Assembly (NCBI RefSeq): GCF_000143415.4 | Contig: NW_003314330.1 | Span: 434,001-498,000, forward strand | From: Selaginella moellendorffii | Taxonomy: Eukaryota; Streptophyta; Lycopodiopsida; Selaginellales; Selaginellaceae | Reading direction: 5' to 3' | DNA: 64,000 nucleotides | In this document: positions 1 through 13,086 of the stretch, piece by piece | Numbering within the stretch: the stretch's first letter is position 1 | Layout of the letters: every line of letters starts with the position of its first letter | Position numbers and translations under genes: made by a program | Notes under the pieces: generated by a model | The model's database searches: none | Told to the model about the DNA's origin: nothing | Seen by the model: the letters and a program-made list of their open reading frames with translations, nothing else

Positions 1-352
1 TTATGTTACATTTTGTCGAATTAAGTTGGCACTTGATACTAACATAAACCTTTGAATTAGTGACATGGGCATTGCTTGTGGTGTTGCTCAATTGATGATC
101 AAGTCATTGTGATACTTATATCATATTCATGTGATTGTGAGTAATGTGTTTACGAAGTTGTTTGGTTAAACGATGATCAACCCCAAAGTGGTTGATGGTG
201 AAGCTAATCTACTTACATATAGTAGCATTGTAGTAGCTTTGACTGGATTCTTGATGGTAGTTTATTATGCTAAGCTTAAATTGGTCTTGTTCGTTGAGAG
301 TTTGCCCATTGAAGTGTTGTAAAGAGGTTATAGCATTAACTTGTTATGGTTT
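1..352. mobile_element. left remnant of an older non-coding LTR element
   Basis: No gene is recognisable here. The TG-rich, stop-filled text resembles the stretch after 7973, and the two are separated exactly by the younger LARD-like insertion with its GGTTT target duplication. I infer this is the interior of an older LTR element whose right LTR is at 11587-13526 and whose left LTR is outside the window. Confidence 0.5.
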
Positions 353-2146
353 TGTAAGCGACTAATTTTTCCATTTTACTTTAGTCACTTAACCGCACCT
401 CCGACCACTTGGAGGAGTCTCACTCACAACCTTCGTAAGTCCTATTTTGGACTTAGGCTTACTAGCCCCGAGAATGGCATCCCCACCACTCATCCTATGC
501 ACTTGGTCCAAGTGCTCCACGTGTCCGATCCCATGACCGACACCCCAAGGTACCACCAACATATCAGCCTGTTACGCTAAGGCCATGTCTATTCACCTTG
601 GTCACAACAATGGTCTGACACCACCTGCATCCCAGTCCCGTCACTCAAAGACTGGGCCATCCATCCACGAGTGATCATCCCAGATCCACTCCTTAGCATC
701 CTTAGGATGCCCACAGACATGGGGATTAGCCTTCCCCAATATCTTTGTTCCAGTCCCCACCAAGTCCCTTTTCGTCCTTAGCCGTGCTCGCCAACACTAC
801 CACTGGATCAAGGCCCACGGGCCCGACCACTAAGTCCCACTGTCCTCTAGGACTTCCTCCTTGTGTGACCGTGTCCTTGGTCACCACACCAAAGGACTAC
901 TCCTCTTCCTTTCCACAGTCTGGGACTTCGGGACGACATTTCGGAACACCGTGGCCCTACGCGGGCCTCATGGGTACTCTCCCTGCCTTTCGCCTTTAGG
1001 TGCTCTAGCCATGGGCTTAGAGCGAGGTTCCATTGAGCCACACCAGGTATCCAAGTAGGTAGTGCCACCCACACTTGAACTGGGAGCATCGGCCAAACGA
1101 TCTCCCGGGGGAACTAGAGCCGGCTCTTGAACACTTCACCAAGCTACCCCGCTTGTCGGTCTGTGTTCACTCTAGTCTTGGACTTCCCAGTGGGCAGCTC
1201 ATCACCCAACACTGGGTCCGGCCTTCCTGGGCCAAACTGGCCTTTCCTGGCCAAACTGACTCCACTGCAGTCCTCCCCCTCCTATACTTTTGGAGCTCAC
1301 CAAACCCCCCAGGGTCTGGGAGACGAACGCTTTGGGCTTTCACCCTCTCAGACTTGGACTCGGACTCGGACTCGGACTCGGACTCGGACTCGGACTCGAC
1401 CTCGGCCTCGGCCTTGGTCTCGGTCTCGGTCCCGATCTTGGTCCCAGTCCCGGTCTCGGTCCTGGTCTCGACTTCGGACTCCATCTCGGGTCCATCTCGG
1501 GTCCATCTCGGGTCCATCTCGGACTCCATCTCGGGTCCATCTCGGACTCCACCTCGGGTCCATCTCGAACTCCACCTCGGGTCCATCTCGGACTCCATCT
1601 CGGGTCCATCTCGGACTCCACCTAGGGTCCATCTCAGACTCCACCTCGGGTCCATCTCGGACTCCATCTTGGGTCCCTCTCGGGTCCATCTCGGACTCCA
1701 TCTCGGGTCCATCTCGGACTCCATCTCGGGTCCATCTCGGACTCCATCTCGGACTCCATCTCGGACTCCGTCTCGGTCCACCTCGGACTCCATCTCGGAC
1801 TCCATCTCGGACTCCGTCTCGGTCCACCTCGGACTCCATCTCGGACTCCATCTCGGACTCCGTCTCGGTCCACCTCGGACTCCATCTCGGACTCCGTCTC
1901 GGTCCATCTCGGACACTTCCACGTGTCATGTGTTGGTCCTTTTTGGGTCCCTTTTTGGAGCCTTGCTTATTGGTTGCCTCGTGCTCGCTCCTCGAGCACT
2001 TTGTTGGGAGTTCCACTCCCGCTCTCGACCTTCCAAGTCGGAGCTTTTAGTCCAAACGTGTTACGCTCGTTTGGCTTTTGCTTCGGCCACTACCACGTGG
2101 CGCCCTTCCGGCTCCACTTTGGGGCCTAGGGATTTTGTGTCTCACA
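353..2146 (-). repeat. LARD-like element LTR (3' LTR in element sense)
   Basis: It matches 6183-7973 nearly throughout, including both ends. It is about 1794 bp. The long translations across it are products of the internal minisatellite and not genes. Confidence 0.88.
1351..1915. repeat. compound minisatellite inside the LTR
   Basis: A run of the hexamer GACTCG (about 1351-1405) passes through a degenerate stretch into tandem units built on CCATCTCGGGT and CCATCTCGGACT (about 1475-1915). The array keeps several frames open on both strands, giving spurious Ser-Asp, Arg-Asp-Gly and similar repeat translations. The matching array in the other LTR differs in length. Confidence 0.9.
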
Positions 2147-5100
2147 ACTCCACCACCCATAGACGAAGTTCGATGTCCTCATCGAACGGTAAACCGTTTC
2201 ATAAAGTAACACCCGCACGTGTTACCATTTCCATCCTTGGCACATAGCCAATATTTGTCTATGGTTTGACACCAAAGGCTCACCATGCCTTGTCCATCCT
2301 CTAAAGAGCATAGCCCCTCCAACTTAGAGGCTCATTTGACCACTTGTGGTGGTTCTCTCCTTTTATTGGTTTAGTTCTCACTAAACCTGTTAGAGACACC
2401 TTCTCTAACTCAATCCCACTACTCATTCTCGAGTGGTCTCACTTTCCATCGATATAACCCTTTGCACTTTGGAACTTTTAATTCTTGACTCCTCGAAGTC
2501 AATTCCCTGGGTGTCTTTGACACCTTGCATTGCACATATTGTGCAATTCCACTTCCCCATCTTAGGAAGTCCTCTACTCGAGGGCAACATCATCCTCTCT
2601 TCGATTTCATGCCACCTTTGGCACTAAGTTCCGGTTATTATAATTTGTGCTAGGGCTGTCCACAGCCCTATCTTTTGGCTACTTTGCCACTCCCTCACTT
2701 GGAGCTTTTACTTCGCCAAATTGGAGCACTTAGGAATCCATCCTTGGAAGTCCACTTCCTTTCCCACAAGCCGTTAGCATCAAACACATTAGTGTTCCTT
2801 GGCTAACTTTGCCATTTGGATCCCTTCCATTAAATTCCATAGCCCAAACTTGGCCACTAGTCCTTTGCTCCTATCCTTGATTGTTGCACCCAGTAACATA
2901 GGATTGTTACCTCCATTTTTGAGGTATCCTTTCGGTTCTATAGCAAAGACTCTTCTTTGCCAAGTCCGGAGGATGTTCACCCCTAGTATGTCTCTTTAGC
3001 ATCTTCTGCTATGGGCTCTATCCATGGCCCAACTTCGTGACCCTCCCATGGGTCTCTTATAGAGACTACTTTCCTTGGACTCACTATACCATCGCATGGA
3101 CATAGTTTATTTCCCTTAGGTGCTCTTCCCACTTGGTCATCATGACCAAGCCACAACACCTTAAACAGTTCAATTTCAACATTTTGAACCAGGAACTTCA
3201 TTCCTTAGCCAACCAAGGACCTTGTCCTTATTTGGCCATACAATCACCTAGTGATCTCACCTTGGCACCTTAACAGAGTTGCAAGAGGTACTTGGTCTTC
3301 TAGACTTTCAAATTGTTGACTATAACCCACACTTGGCGGTGCACCCAAGCCAGCCCTTACGGCCAAGGGTTCATAGCAACTGAGATTAGGTGTCCCCATC
3401 TCACTCACCACGTCCTTGGTGCCACTTGCACCAAAGTGTTCAAGTTAGATATGCCGAGCTTTCACACTAAGCAATCTAACCGTGCATCACGACTCCGAGG
3501 CATCCCTCGCTTGGCGGTGTACCCAAACCAGTCTCCACACTGAGAGTCCATGACCACCGAAATATGAGTGTCCTCATATTCCAAACCATCACCACGCCCT
3601 AGTGATTTAGGACTCGAACCCAAGCACTAAAGGGTCGGGACTCGAACCCAACCTCCGTATATGCATCTACGGATGGCATCACCCAGGATGCCTGGCGTGA
3701 CTCCCCACGCCGGTGCACCAACTTATACTCAAAGCGCGTTATAGATTACAGCTTAGGAACCTAGTTCCTCCCCACTGCCAAGTCCTCTCACTTGACAAGC
3801 CTGTGATCATGCATGGACTCCTCCATGCTTGGCCCTTTGGCCCACCCTTTTTGAAGTTATCACCTTCAACTAGGGTATTTGTTCCCCTGGCTTGCCAATC
3901 TCGCTTTGGCAAGTCCTCCGACCACTGTAACATGGTTCCTGCACAAGCGTGAAAGCCCTTGATCATCGACTTTCGTTCAAAGCCCTCTCTTTGAACACTC
4001 GGGAACTACTTCCCTAACCTTAATAGCCTTGCCTCATGGCAAGCTTCAAGACCACGCTTCTGCTTTCGCGCGTTCCTTGAACCATTTACGCTTGGCCTTT
4101 CTAGGTACTAAGCTACCTAGAATCCTCTTTGGGAACCTTGAAGGAACTCTGTCCTTTAGCTTGCTAAGGCCTCCCTTTTTGCAAGCTTTCCAATTACCAT
4201 ATAATCTAACATGGACAATTCCATATTTTAGACTCTCCATGGCATCATGGTTGCTAGCGGCAACACCCTTGAGCCCCCACTTGATTCTCCACTCCCAGCT
4301 GGCATAACCAACCTTGGTTATGCCCTTCAATTCCTATGGTTCGGTTCTATCCCCTTACTTCTTGCTTTTGGCTTCATACCTTTCCTTCGGTCATTCTCCT
4401 CCAGACCAGGAGGATAGCTTTGCACTTTCTATCATGCTTTAGCAAGTATTCTTAGGGATGAACCTACCCGATAGCCTAGGGAGTGGTTCCTCAATCCAAG
4501 TATGCTCACCCTATAATCCCACACACCGGGATTACGTTGTTGCTTACGGGCCTTTGCATGCCCATTGCTAGCCTTGCCAAAATCCCATTTTTTGCTTTGT
4601 CCAATTCGAGTAGACAGTCTTCTCCTGTCTCCGCCACCTTGGACATTTGGATAGCACCTACTATCCATCATTCGCTAGGGACTTAGTCCCTTGGGCCTTA
4701 TCTACTGCCCTCGCGACATCAAACACCACCTCCTGGTGTTCTAGAGTGTTCGGGTGTCCCAACGATGGCTTCCTTGACAATGAGTATTTCCTTTTATGAC
4801 ATTGACTTACTATATCGCAACATAAGCAACCTATCCCCCATAAGGGTATATCCACTTACCTATGCCATTAAGAAAGCTTGGGTAACTACTTTCTACCCGT
4901 TTAACCAATTATTTTGCACCTTTTGCTTAGTTGCCTCGTAGTTGTCAAATCCTACAACTCATTGCTGGTGCTTCCACACCTCTATCATTATTTGGGTCAC
5001 CACACTCTAACTGCATGCTCTGCAACTTAAGATATGCCATTCCCATTTCTATTGGGATTCCTTTGGCAAAGGGTTCTCATGAACCCACCAACATAGCCTC

Positions 5101-6182
5101 AAGGTATCACACCTTGGCACACTTGGTGTCTCCACACCATCAGCTCCACGATCCTACCTCTATGACACTTCTTCTTTGTGTCTAAATCTTTGCCAAGACC
5201 AATACCACCCTTTCTCATGCCAACCATCCGTTAGCACTGCACCATAGAGGTCACACACAACTTTGTGTCAAAGTTGTTTTCTTTTTGGGAACACCTTTCC
5301 CACAACTTTAGCAAGGCACATTTTGCCATCGATGAGATACCCTCTATTCTCATCCTTGGATCCTATGATCCCCCCCCATCCTTCGTGGGGTACAACACAC
5401 CTCAGTTTAAATGCTTCCATCAGTCCTTTTAGGACCATCCCTTGACTCTACTTGAGTCATCTAGCAGTTTTGGACTTGGTTAATCCACAGACCTGTAAGG
5501 TCCTACTTGTGAGGCACTAGCTCACTGGAATACACTTCTTGCATTCCTATCCTACTCAAAAGGACTATTTTCACAAGTGTTACTCTGACACTTGATTTTG
5601 TTCTCTGGGGGCAACCTCTGCCCCTTAGGACTACTTGTCAATGTAATGAGAATACCAACTCATCTTTAAGTACACCCCCCAACTCCTTGGGTTGTTCCAG
5701 CATTTATTAAAGGTAGCCCCAGCTACCATTTCAAGGACTTGAGTCCTCTTCCGTATTTGACCTCCCACGGTCATTACCTTTGGTCTCACATTCATGAGCA
5801 CCAACCTCAACTATATGAGGATAATCTTGTGACTCCTTTATTGTTTTGGAGTCTACATCTTTCCCGTGATCCCAACTATAGTTGTTTATCACAACTACGT
5901 TAGCCCGTTTGCTGCGTCAAACGCTCATTTGGATCACATCCTCAGCTCTCTGAGGAGACCTTATACTGTTCCCAAGATCCCAAAGTCGTTCCATTATTGG
6001 CCCTTTTTTATCCACCACATTGTGCCCAAGTTCACGCATGAACTTGAGTGGAGAGCCATGTCCTCTCGACATGCTACCCCTCTAGGATATGCCCACTCCT
6101 AGGACCTTCCAATGCCAACATCAATGGTGATATACTTGAGCACCAATAAAAGTCGGACTAAGGAACAGCTCCGATACCAAAT
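2147..6182 (-). mobile_element. LARD-like element interior, non-coding
   Basis: About 4.0 kb between the LTRs. It has no retroviral motif that I can recognise and no long open frame on either strand. A diverged piece of the same sequence (roughly 4781-5351) recurs in opposite orientation at 56491-57060, showing that the interior belongs to a repeated family. Confidence 0.75.
6168..6180 (-). other. primer binding site of the LARD-like element
   Basis: Read on the minus strand, the bases next to the right-hand LTR are TTGGTATCGGAGC. This is one mismatch from the usual plant initiator tRNA-Met primer site. It fixes the element's direction. Confidence 0.8.
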
Positions 6183-7973
6183 TGTAAGCGACTAATTTTT
6201 CCATTTTACTTTAGTCACTTAACCGCACGGAGGAGTCTCACTCACAACCTCCGTAAGTCCTATTTTGGACTTAGGCTTACTAGCCCCGAGAATGGCATCC
6301 CCGCCACTCAACCTATGCACTTGGTCCAAGTGCTCCACGTGTCCGATCCCATAACTGACACCCCAAGGTACCACCAACATATCAGCCTGTTACGCTAAGG
6401 CCATGTCCATTCACCTTGGTCACAACAATGGTTTGACACCACCTGCATCCCAGTCCCGTCACTCAAAGACTGGGCCATCCATCCACGAGTGATCATCCCA
6501 GATCCACTCCTTAGCATCCTTAAGATGCCCATAGACATGGGGATTAGCCTTCCCCAATATCTTTATTCCAGTCCCCACCAAGTCCCTTTTCGTCCTTAGC
6601 CGTGCTCGCCAACACTACCATTGGATCAAGGCCCACGGGCCCGACCACTAAGTCCCACTGTCCTCTAGGACTTCCTCCCTGTGTGACCGTGTCCTTGGTC
6701 ACCACACCAAAGGACTACTCTTCTTCCTTTCCACAGTCTGGGACTTCGGGACGACATTTCGGAACACCGTGGCCCTACGCAGGCCTCATGGGTACTCTCC
6801 CTGCCTTTCGCCTTTAGGTGCTCTAGCCATGGGCTTAGAGCGAGGTTCCATTGAGCCACACCAGGTATCCAAGTAGGTAGTGCCACCCACACTTGAACTG
6901 GGAGCATCGGCCAGACGATCTCCCGGGGGAACTAGAGCCGGCTCTTGAACACTTCACCAAGCTACCCCGCTTGTCGGTCTGTGTTCACTCTAGTCTTGGA
7001 CTTCCCAGTGGGCAGCTCATCACCCAACACTGGGTCCGGCCTTCCTGGGCCAAACTGGCCTTTCCTGGCCAAATTGACTCCACTGCAGTCCTCCCCCTCC
7101 TATACTTTTGGAGCTCACCAAACCCCCCAGGGTCTGGGAGACGAACGCTTTGGGCTTTCACCCTCTCAGACTCGGACTCGGACTCGGACTCGGACTCGGA
7201 CTTGGACTCGGACTCGGACTCGGACTCGGACTCGGACTTGGACTCGGACTCGGACTCGGACTCGGACTCGGACTCGGGCTCGGGCTCGGGCTCGGTCTCG
7301 GCCTCGGCCTTGGTCTCGGTCTCGGTCCTGATCTCGGTCCCGGTCCCGGTCTCGGTCCTGGTCTCGACTTCGGACTCCATCTCGGGTCCATCTCGGGTCC
7401 ATCTCGGACTCCATCTCGGGTCCATCTCGGACTCCACCTCGGGTCCATCTCAGACTCCACCTCGGGTCCATCTCGGACTCCATCTCGGGTCCATCTCGGA
7501 CTCCACCTCGGGTCCATCTTGGACTCCACCTCGGGTCCATCTCGGACTCCATCTCGGGTCCCTCTCGGGTCCATCTCGGACTCCATCTCGGGTCCATCTC
7601 GGACTCCATCTCGGACTCCATCTCAGGTCCATCTCGGACTCCATCTCGGACTCCATCTCGGTCCACCTCGGACTCCATCTCGGACTCCGTCTCGGTCCAC
7701 CTCGGACTCCATCTCGAACTCCGTCTCGGTCCATCTCGGACACTTCCATGTGTCATGTGTTGGTCCTTTTTGGGTCCCTTTTTGGAGCCTTGCTTATTGG
7801 TTGCCTCATGCTCGCTCCTCGAGCACTTTGTTGGGAGTTCCACTCCCGCTCTCGACCTTCCAAGTCGGAGCTTTTAGTCCAAACGTGTTACGCTCATTTG
7901 GCTTTTGCTTCGGCCACTACCACGTGGCGCCCTTCCGGCTCCACTTTGGGGCCTAGGGATTTTGTGTCTCACA
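6183..7973 (-). repeat. LARD-like element LTR (5' LTR in element sense)
   Basis: Partner of 353-2146, about 1791 bp, with the same ends. It lies next to the primer binding site and is followed by the second GGTTT of the target duplication. Confidence 0.88.
7169..7742. repeat. compound minisatellite inside the LTR
   Basis: Same architecture as 1351-1915. The GACTCG hexamer run is about twice as long (about 7169-7275) and the CCATCTCGG-based array (about 7372-7742) is shorter. The pair therefore changed by unit gain and loss after insertion. Confidence 0.9.
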
Positions 7974-10900
7974 GGTTTGTTGGTTTCTCCATTAGCACTT
8001 GGAATAGATTGTTGGATGAAGAAGGTGTGTAGTTGAGGTATTGACATCACTAGCACTTGTGTTAGTGGAAGTGGTATTGTTGTTCGAGTGATGAGGAATT
8101 TTTCTTAGAGCTTGATTTTCCATGTCATTTTTCTTTTAGTGTTTTAGCTTCACATTGGATCTTGAAGATGATTGAAGAAGAGTGTTAGTACAATGTAAAT
8201 ATCTGAAGATGTGGTCTTTGTGATCAAGTTTCAGATGTTTATTTTGCATTTTGCGGATGTTGATGTTAGATATCGGAAAAATGGGCAAAGATGTTCAAGG
8301 CTTAAGCATACTATGGGTTATGAAAATTAGTGTTGAAGTAAACCTATGTGAAATTGTAGGTAGGAGGAAGTTGGTTGAGTCTTGAAAGTTTGTATTCCTA
8401 GACTGAGAGTCATTCCTTCTCTAGGATAGAAGTTTTCCACAAATTTTCTTAGACTTTTCCAATGGTTGATTTGTTGATCACTTTGCTCGAAAACCATTCC
8501 GTTTTCATAAGCCAATACAAACTAGTGAAAAGGTTGGAGTTGACTTCGGTTGGCTTAGATAGTTTGTATGATGCGGCCCAAAAAGGATGCTAACTTTTGG
8601 GGCTAAGGCAATTGAGTTGAATAAAGTTTAGAGTTGGTGTAGAAAAGTGGCATTTGCACTTTTCTAAGAAGGGTGACCCTTGTGCCTTTCTTTTATAGTG
8701 TTATGCTTGGTGGCAAGTTGCATTTTGCATTTTGTTAAGACTCTATAAGAGTAGTGAACTCTCACTAATCTTGACTTAATCTTGGTGGCCCTACACCTTG
8801 GTTGAGGATAGTGATGTCCAACTTAGTTGTTTGAGTTTGAGATGTTAGTACTCGTACTATAACTTTGTCTATGAGGAGGTTATGTACTGATATGAGTCCA
8901 TTTCATAGTCTTCATTTTAGTTTCGACTGAGTGTTGATCATGCATAGCTAGCCTCTTCAAAGCATGCTTAGAGCTATTGACTAAATGCATTAGTGAGCTT
9001 AGTTGGATTTGAGTGGTCATTTAGTTTATGCATGTTCATGAACCTTTATCTCATGCCTGGGATATTATGTTCATGTTGGACAAGTGTATGACTCGATGAC
9101 ATGAGTTTAGTGTTTGGGTCCTGTAAAGGCAAGTTGAAGAGTGATTGTTGGTTGCTTTGTGACTAGTGATTGTTTGTAGACTTTGTCGAGGACTGTTGAC
9201 ACTTGCTTCACTTGATGAAGATTTATCAATGATGGGTTTGTTTTACCGAATGGTGTTGCGGAAGATCGTGTCGTAGCTTGCATCGTTTTTCCATGTTAGC
9301 ATATCGACTCTAGCTCTATCAATATCATTTAGTTGCATTTAGTTTGTAGTGTTGGATTTCATTGAGTTTTGGATGTGGTGAATCACTCTTTGATGACATG
9401 TTATCTGTAACTTAGTTTTGCTGAAGGATTGGTCTCGGATACTGAGTAAAGTATCTTCGACCTTGGTTAACTTGGTTGCTAGAGAGTTTTGAGTGGTGAT
9501 ACACTCGTGCTTTCTTCTAGCTTTGTTCTAGTGTTGATGGCATTGAAGTGAGGCCTTATCATTGACATTATTGTTCTTAAGATTCGAGTGAGATGAGATG
9601 TCTATCCTCAGGATTGATATTGAGTTTCATTAGTCTCAATAAAGATTGTGTTGATAATTTGGTTGTAGCTTTGTGTTGTTAACATTCGTGCATTTGCTAG
9701 TTAGCAACTGTATTGATGTTCAAATGAGCTAAGTGGCAAATTTGAGTTAGTTAAGTTCTCAACGAAATTATTTAGTAGAGGTTGAGCTTTAGCTTTTCCT
9801 TGAAAAGTGATTTGGTCATGGACTATGCTAGCTCTACAAGTAAAAGAGTTAGTGATCAATATTGAAATGTTTAAATCCTTATTGGATTTAAGTTGGAATA
9901 TATCAATCATGGATGATTCTTCTTGTGCTTGTTATTTAGTGAGTTATATTTTGTTATAGATGGATTTATGGAGAATTGTTTCATGGTCACTTGTCGAGCA
10001 TAGCTTCGTTATGTTTATCTTTTCGATTGATGCAAACATGCTCTTCATTAGTTTTGCATTATGAAGTATAACTTATGGATGCTTTGAGGAGGATATTGTG
10101 GGTTGTGTTATGATTTCTTCTTTGGCATTGAAGTTGGTTCATAAAAGATTCGTGATCATTATTAAGCAAAACTTGGCTATAGACGTCTTCAAACTTTTGG
10201 TTCTTTGAGTTTTCATGCTCATTATTCCATTTGTTAGAAGTTGCATTTTGGCTTATTAGTTTTAATATTGAAGTTGGCTTTTGCATCTAGCAATCGTTGG
10301 TGATGATTGATTATCATTTAGGATAGTTGATCTTCGTCAAAAGGTCTTGCTTGACTGTTGTTAATATAGAACGATTTGCTATTTTTTTGGGATGGTGGAT
10401 TTCTTCTTTGATGATGATTATGCATATCTCTTTTGATGGGATGATTGATGATTTTTCATGATGTTTTAATTATGCTATTTGATAGTTTATAGCTTGTTGC
10501 AATATTACATGTTCTTTATGGTTTATTCTGGATTAGTCTCTTGGGTTTGAGACATCAATAAGATGTTGCTAACACTTGCTTGAGCAACTCTAGTTCCTTG
10601 GTATGGTTGACCAGGATTTATTCAGATTAGCTGGTGCAATAGTTAGCATGAACAAGTGTTTGTTAGTCTTACCACATTCATTCTGTTCTATTGATTGTTG
10701 TTCGAGTTAGTTCTGATAAATTTGGATGTTATTTCCTTTGGGTGATACATTCACAAGCATTTTGCTTGCCAGTCAATGTTACCTTATGTTCTTTGAGTTA
10801 TCTTTCGTAAGTTGTTTGGCATACTATCTACAATCTTTAAAGTGTTCTTAATGATACATTAGCTATTGAATTTTGTTGGATGGCGAATCCTATGTTTCCA

Positions 10901-11586
10901 ACTATTGTGATCTTGGTGGTTCCTGTACTATACTACTGGTTTATCGGATGATAACTTAATTGGAATACTTTTGTATTCTAAATTAACAATTATTCATTGA
11001 TAATTACGTCTCTAAAATATCATTGTCTAAGACTTTGATATTGTCCATCTATTAATCTTTGAGTTTGGGCCAGTATAAGCAGATTGGCTTTGGCACTTCG
11101 TGTGCATGGTGAAATCTTTAATCATGGGGTAGCTACTGTCGACTGGTCACATAACCTGCTTCTTTGTCGATGTTCCTTATTTCGTTCAAAGGGCGTGACC
11201 GTGTAAACAACTCTAACTGCCTGTTTACAGTAGTCTATCTAAACCTTACCGATGGGTTTGGTTTCTTTGCTCATGAGGGTTGGGGCTTCTAGCTTCTGTC
11301 TCTATGTCCTTGCAAGCAGAGGCATATCACACTTTTGTAAGCTGGGTGACACCCAAAGCCGCAAGGGTGGCTGACTTCGTTGGTCATTTCCTTGTCAGTG
11401 ACAGCAAGAATGTGTCTGAGCTGGTAGCACATTCGTATTAGACAAAGAGGTTGCCTCTTACCTCATTTAAGTTGGTGCATTTCTCACATAGAATACTGTG
11501 AACTTTTTCTGGAGTTGTTTCCTTGGCGGTATTCTAAATTCGAGTATGCATCGACGAGGACATTGATCTTCCCTAGGGGGGGAGAG
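7974..11586 (+). mobile_element. interior of an older LTR element, non-coding or fully decayed
   Basis: About 3.6 kb without any open frame above about 80 codons and without recognisable retroviral motifs. It ends in a purine run, AGGGGGGAGAG (about 11575-11586), immediately before a TG-starting LTR. That is the usual polypurine tract position and gives a plus-strand sense. Confidence 0.55.
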
Positions 11587-12289
11587 TGTCACGAATGTGA
11601 CTTTGGGTATCGAAATTTACCTATCGGCCAGTCCTTATGGACACTCTTTCCTTATTGCTACGATGGCAGGAGGTCGGTATTGCTAGACCCTTTATCAATC
11701 CCTCTTGTGCTAGTGGAGTTAACTGGGCATTTCAAGTATACTTAGACCGGACGAGCATAAGGACAAACTTCCTACGTGTTATTAGCTAAGCATATTTAGC
11801 CCGGTAAGGAGTTCCTGTCTCGTTATGTCTTACACTGGCTAGTGATAAAAACTCTCGTATATTGAGATTAATCCCTTAATATTGTTGGATGATAGCTTAT
11901 CGTGTTTACCAAACACCTTTGCTATCATGCCTTTTGTGTTAGTCTCGTTTCGGTCCCAAATGCTATTTATAGAAAGTGTCTAAATTTGCTCATTTGGCAT
12001 ATCTACAAAATGTAGAGATTGTCCTAAACACAATGGTGTTCGTCTCATGTCCAAATTCGCAATCTAACACCATTCCATATTTAGTAAGTTTTGACTATGT
12101 CCCAGAGACTAACTCCTGATACTAAGGGAGGTTTGGGGTGAAAGCCCAAAGCATGTGTTCCTCGAAAGGGGGGGGGGTTTCCAAATGTATAGTAGAGATA
12201 GTGGGTAGGTCGGGTATGGCCGACTAACCTAAGGCATAGTCTAGCTCCCGCTTGGGTGCCTATCTTTGTTCTATGTCTGGCTTGGGTTT

Positions 12290-12483
12290 TGTAAGCAACC
12301 AAAGGGAACAACTTGAGAGACGATCCATGGGGTTCAAATATAGAGGGAAAGGGCCCATGAATAAGAGTGCACCCCCTTTTCCTATCGGTTAAGGGTCTTG
12401 GGATAGTTAGAGTTAAGCGTCCTTGGGTTTGAATAGTACTGGGCTGGGTGACCTCCCGGGAAGTCCAAACTCAGGAGCTTACA
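12290..12483 (+). repeat. TRIM 5' LTR
   Basis: 194 bp, TGTAAGC...GCTTACA. It is followed within two bases by the tRNA-Met-type primer site. Confidence 0.88.
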
Positions 12484-12485
12484 TT

Positions 12486-12497
12486 TGGTATCAGAGG
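12486..12497 (+). other. TRIM primer binding site
   Basis: TGGTATCAGAGG matches the plant initiator tRNA-Met primer site except at its last base, and lies at the expected place after the 5' LTR. Confidence 0.8.
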
Positions 12498-12741
12498 GGT
12501 CTCGAGTTCGACTCTGTTGGTTGGCTAGGGGAATCACACCACATGTTGATTGACATCTGGCTGGTCCAGTTTGCTCCCGCGGGGAATCACACCACATGTT
12601 GATTGACATCTGGCTGGTCCAGTTTGCTCCCGCTGGGCTCGACCCAAGGGGTAGGGTGTCAAGAGAGCGAGGCTCTCGGGAGAGCTGCGGCTCTCAGCTT
12701 CCGTTCACGAGGGTGTGAACTTGCAAGGAAGCGTGGTGGAT

Positions 12742-13086
12742 TGTAAGCAACCAAAGGGAACGACTTGAGAGACGATCCATGGGGTTCAAATATAGAGGGA
12801 AAGGGCCCATGAATAAGAGTGCACCCCCTTTTCCTATCGGTTAAGGGTCTTGGGATAGTCAAAGGGAACGATTTTCCTATCGGTTAAGGGTCTTGGGATA
12901 GTCAAAGGGAACGACTTGAGAGACGATCCATGGGGTTCAAATATAGAGGGAAAGGGCCCATGAATAAAAGTGCACCCCCTTTTCCTATCGGTTAAGGGTC
13001 TTGGGATAGTTGGAGTTAAGCGTCCTTGGGTTTGAATAGTACTGGGCTGGGTGACCTCCCAGGAAGTCCAAACTCAGGAGCTTACA
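12742..13086 (+). repeat. TRIM 3' LTR with internal duplication
   Basis: 345 bp against 194 bp for its partner. The extra length comes from repeated partial copies of the LTR's first half: the start-to-GGGATAG block occurs in full, then in part, then in full again before the LTR end. Confidence 0.85.

Larger units (their letters stand above)
353..7973 (-). mobile_element. LARD-like LTR retrotransposon, non-coding, complete
   Basis: Two long direct repeats, each beginning TGTAAGCG and ending TCTCACA on the plus strand, enclose about 4.0 kb. The element is flanked by the 5-bp duplication GGTTT (348-352 and 7974-7978), so both ends are intact. A tRNA-Met-type primer binding site lies beside the right-hand repeat on the minus strand, so the element reads right to left. 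No gag, protease, integrase or reverse transcriptase could be found in the interior, and the longest interior frames are under 100 codons. This fits a large retrotransposon derivative mobilised by another element's proteins. The two LTRs are very similar outside their minisatellites, suggesting a fairly recent insertion. Confidence 0.88.
12290..13086 (+). mobile_element. TRIM (terminal-repeat retrotransposon in miniature)
   Basis: Two short LTRs starting TGTAAGCAACC and ending GAGCTTACA flank a tiny non-coding interior. The element is bounded by the 5-bp duplication GGTTT (12285-12289 and 13087-13091). A tRNA-Met primer site, TTGGTATCAGAG, follows the first LTR. The interior carries a tandem duplication of about 50 bp (about 12531-12635). 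It has no coding capacity and depends on another element for movement. Confidence 0.88.

Noticed and set aside
1475-1915. Regularly spaced repeats resembling a CRISPR array
   Set aside because: Units are contiguous tandem variants without unique spacers, in a plant retrotransposon LTR.
1075-2247. Long open frames (up to about 390 codons, plus overlapping minus-strand frames) at 1075-2247 and 6893-8032
   Set aside because: They are translations of the hexamer and CCATCTCGG minisatellites in the LTRs, open in several frames on both strands at once, with no conserved domain.
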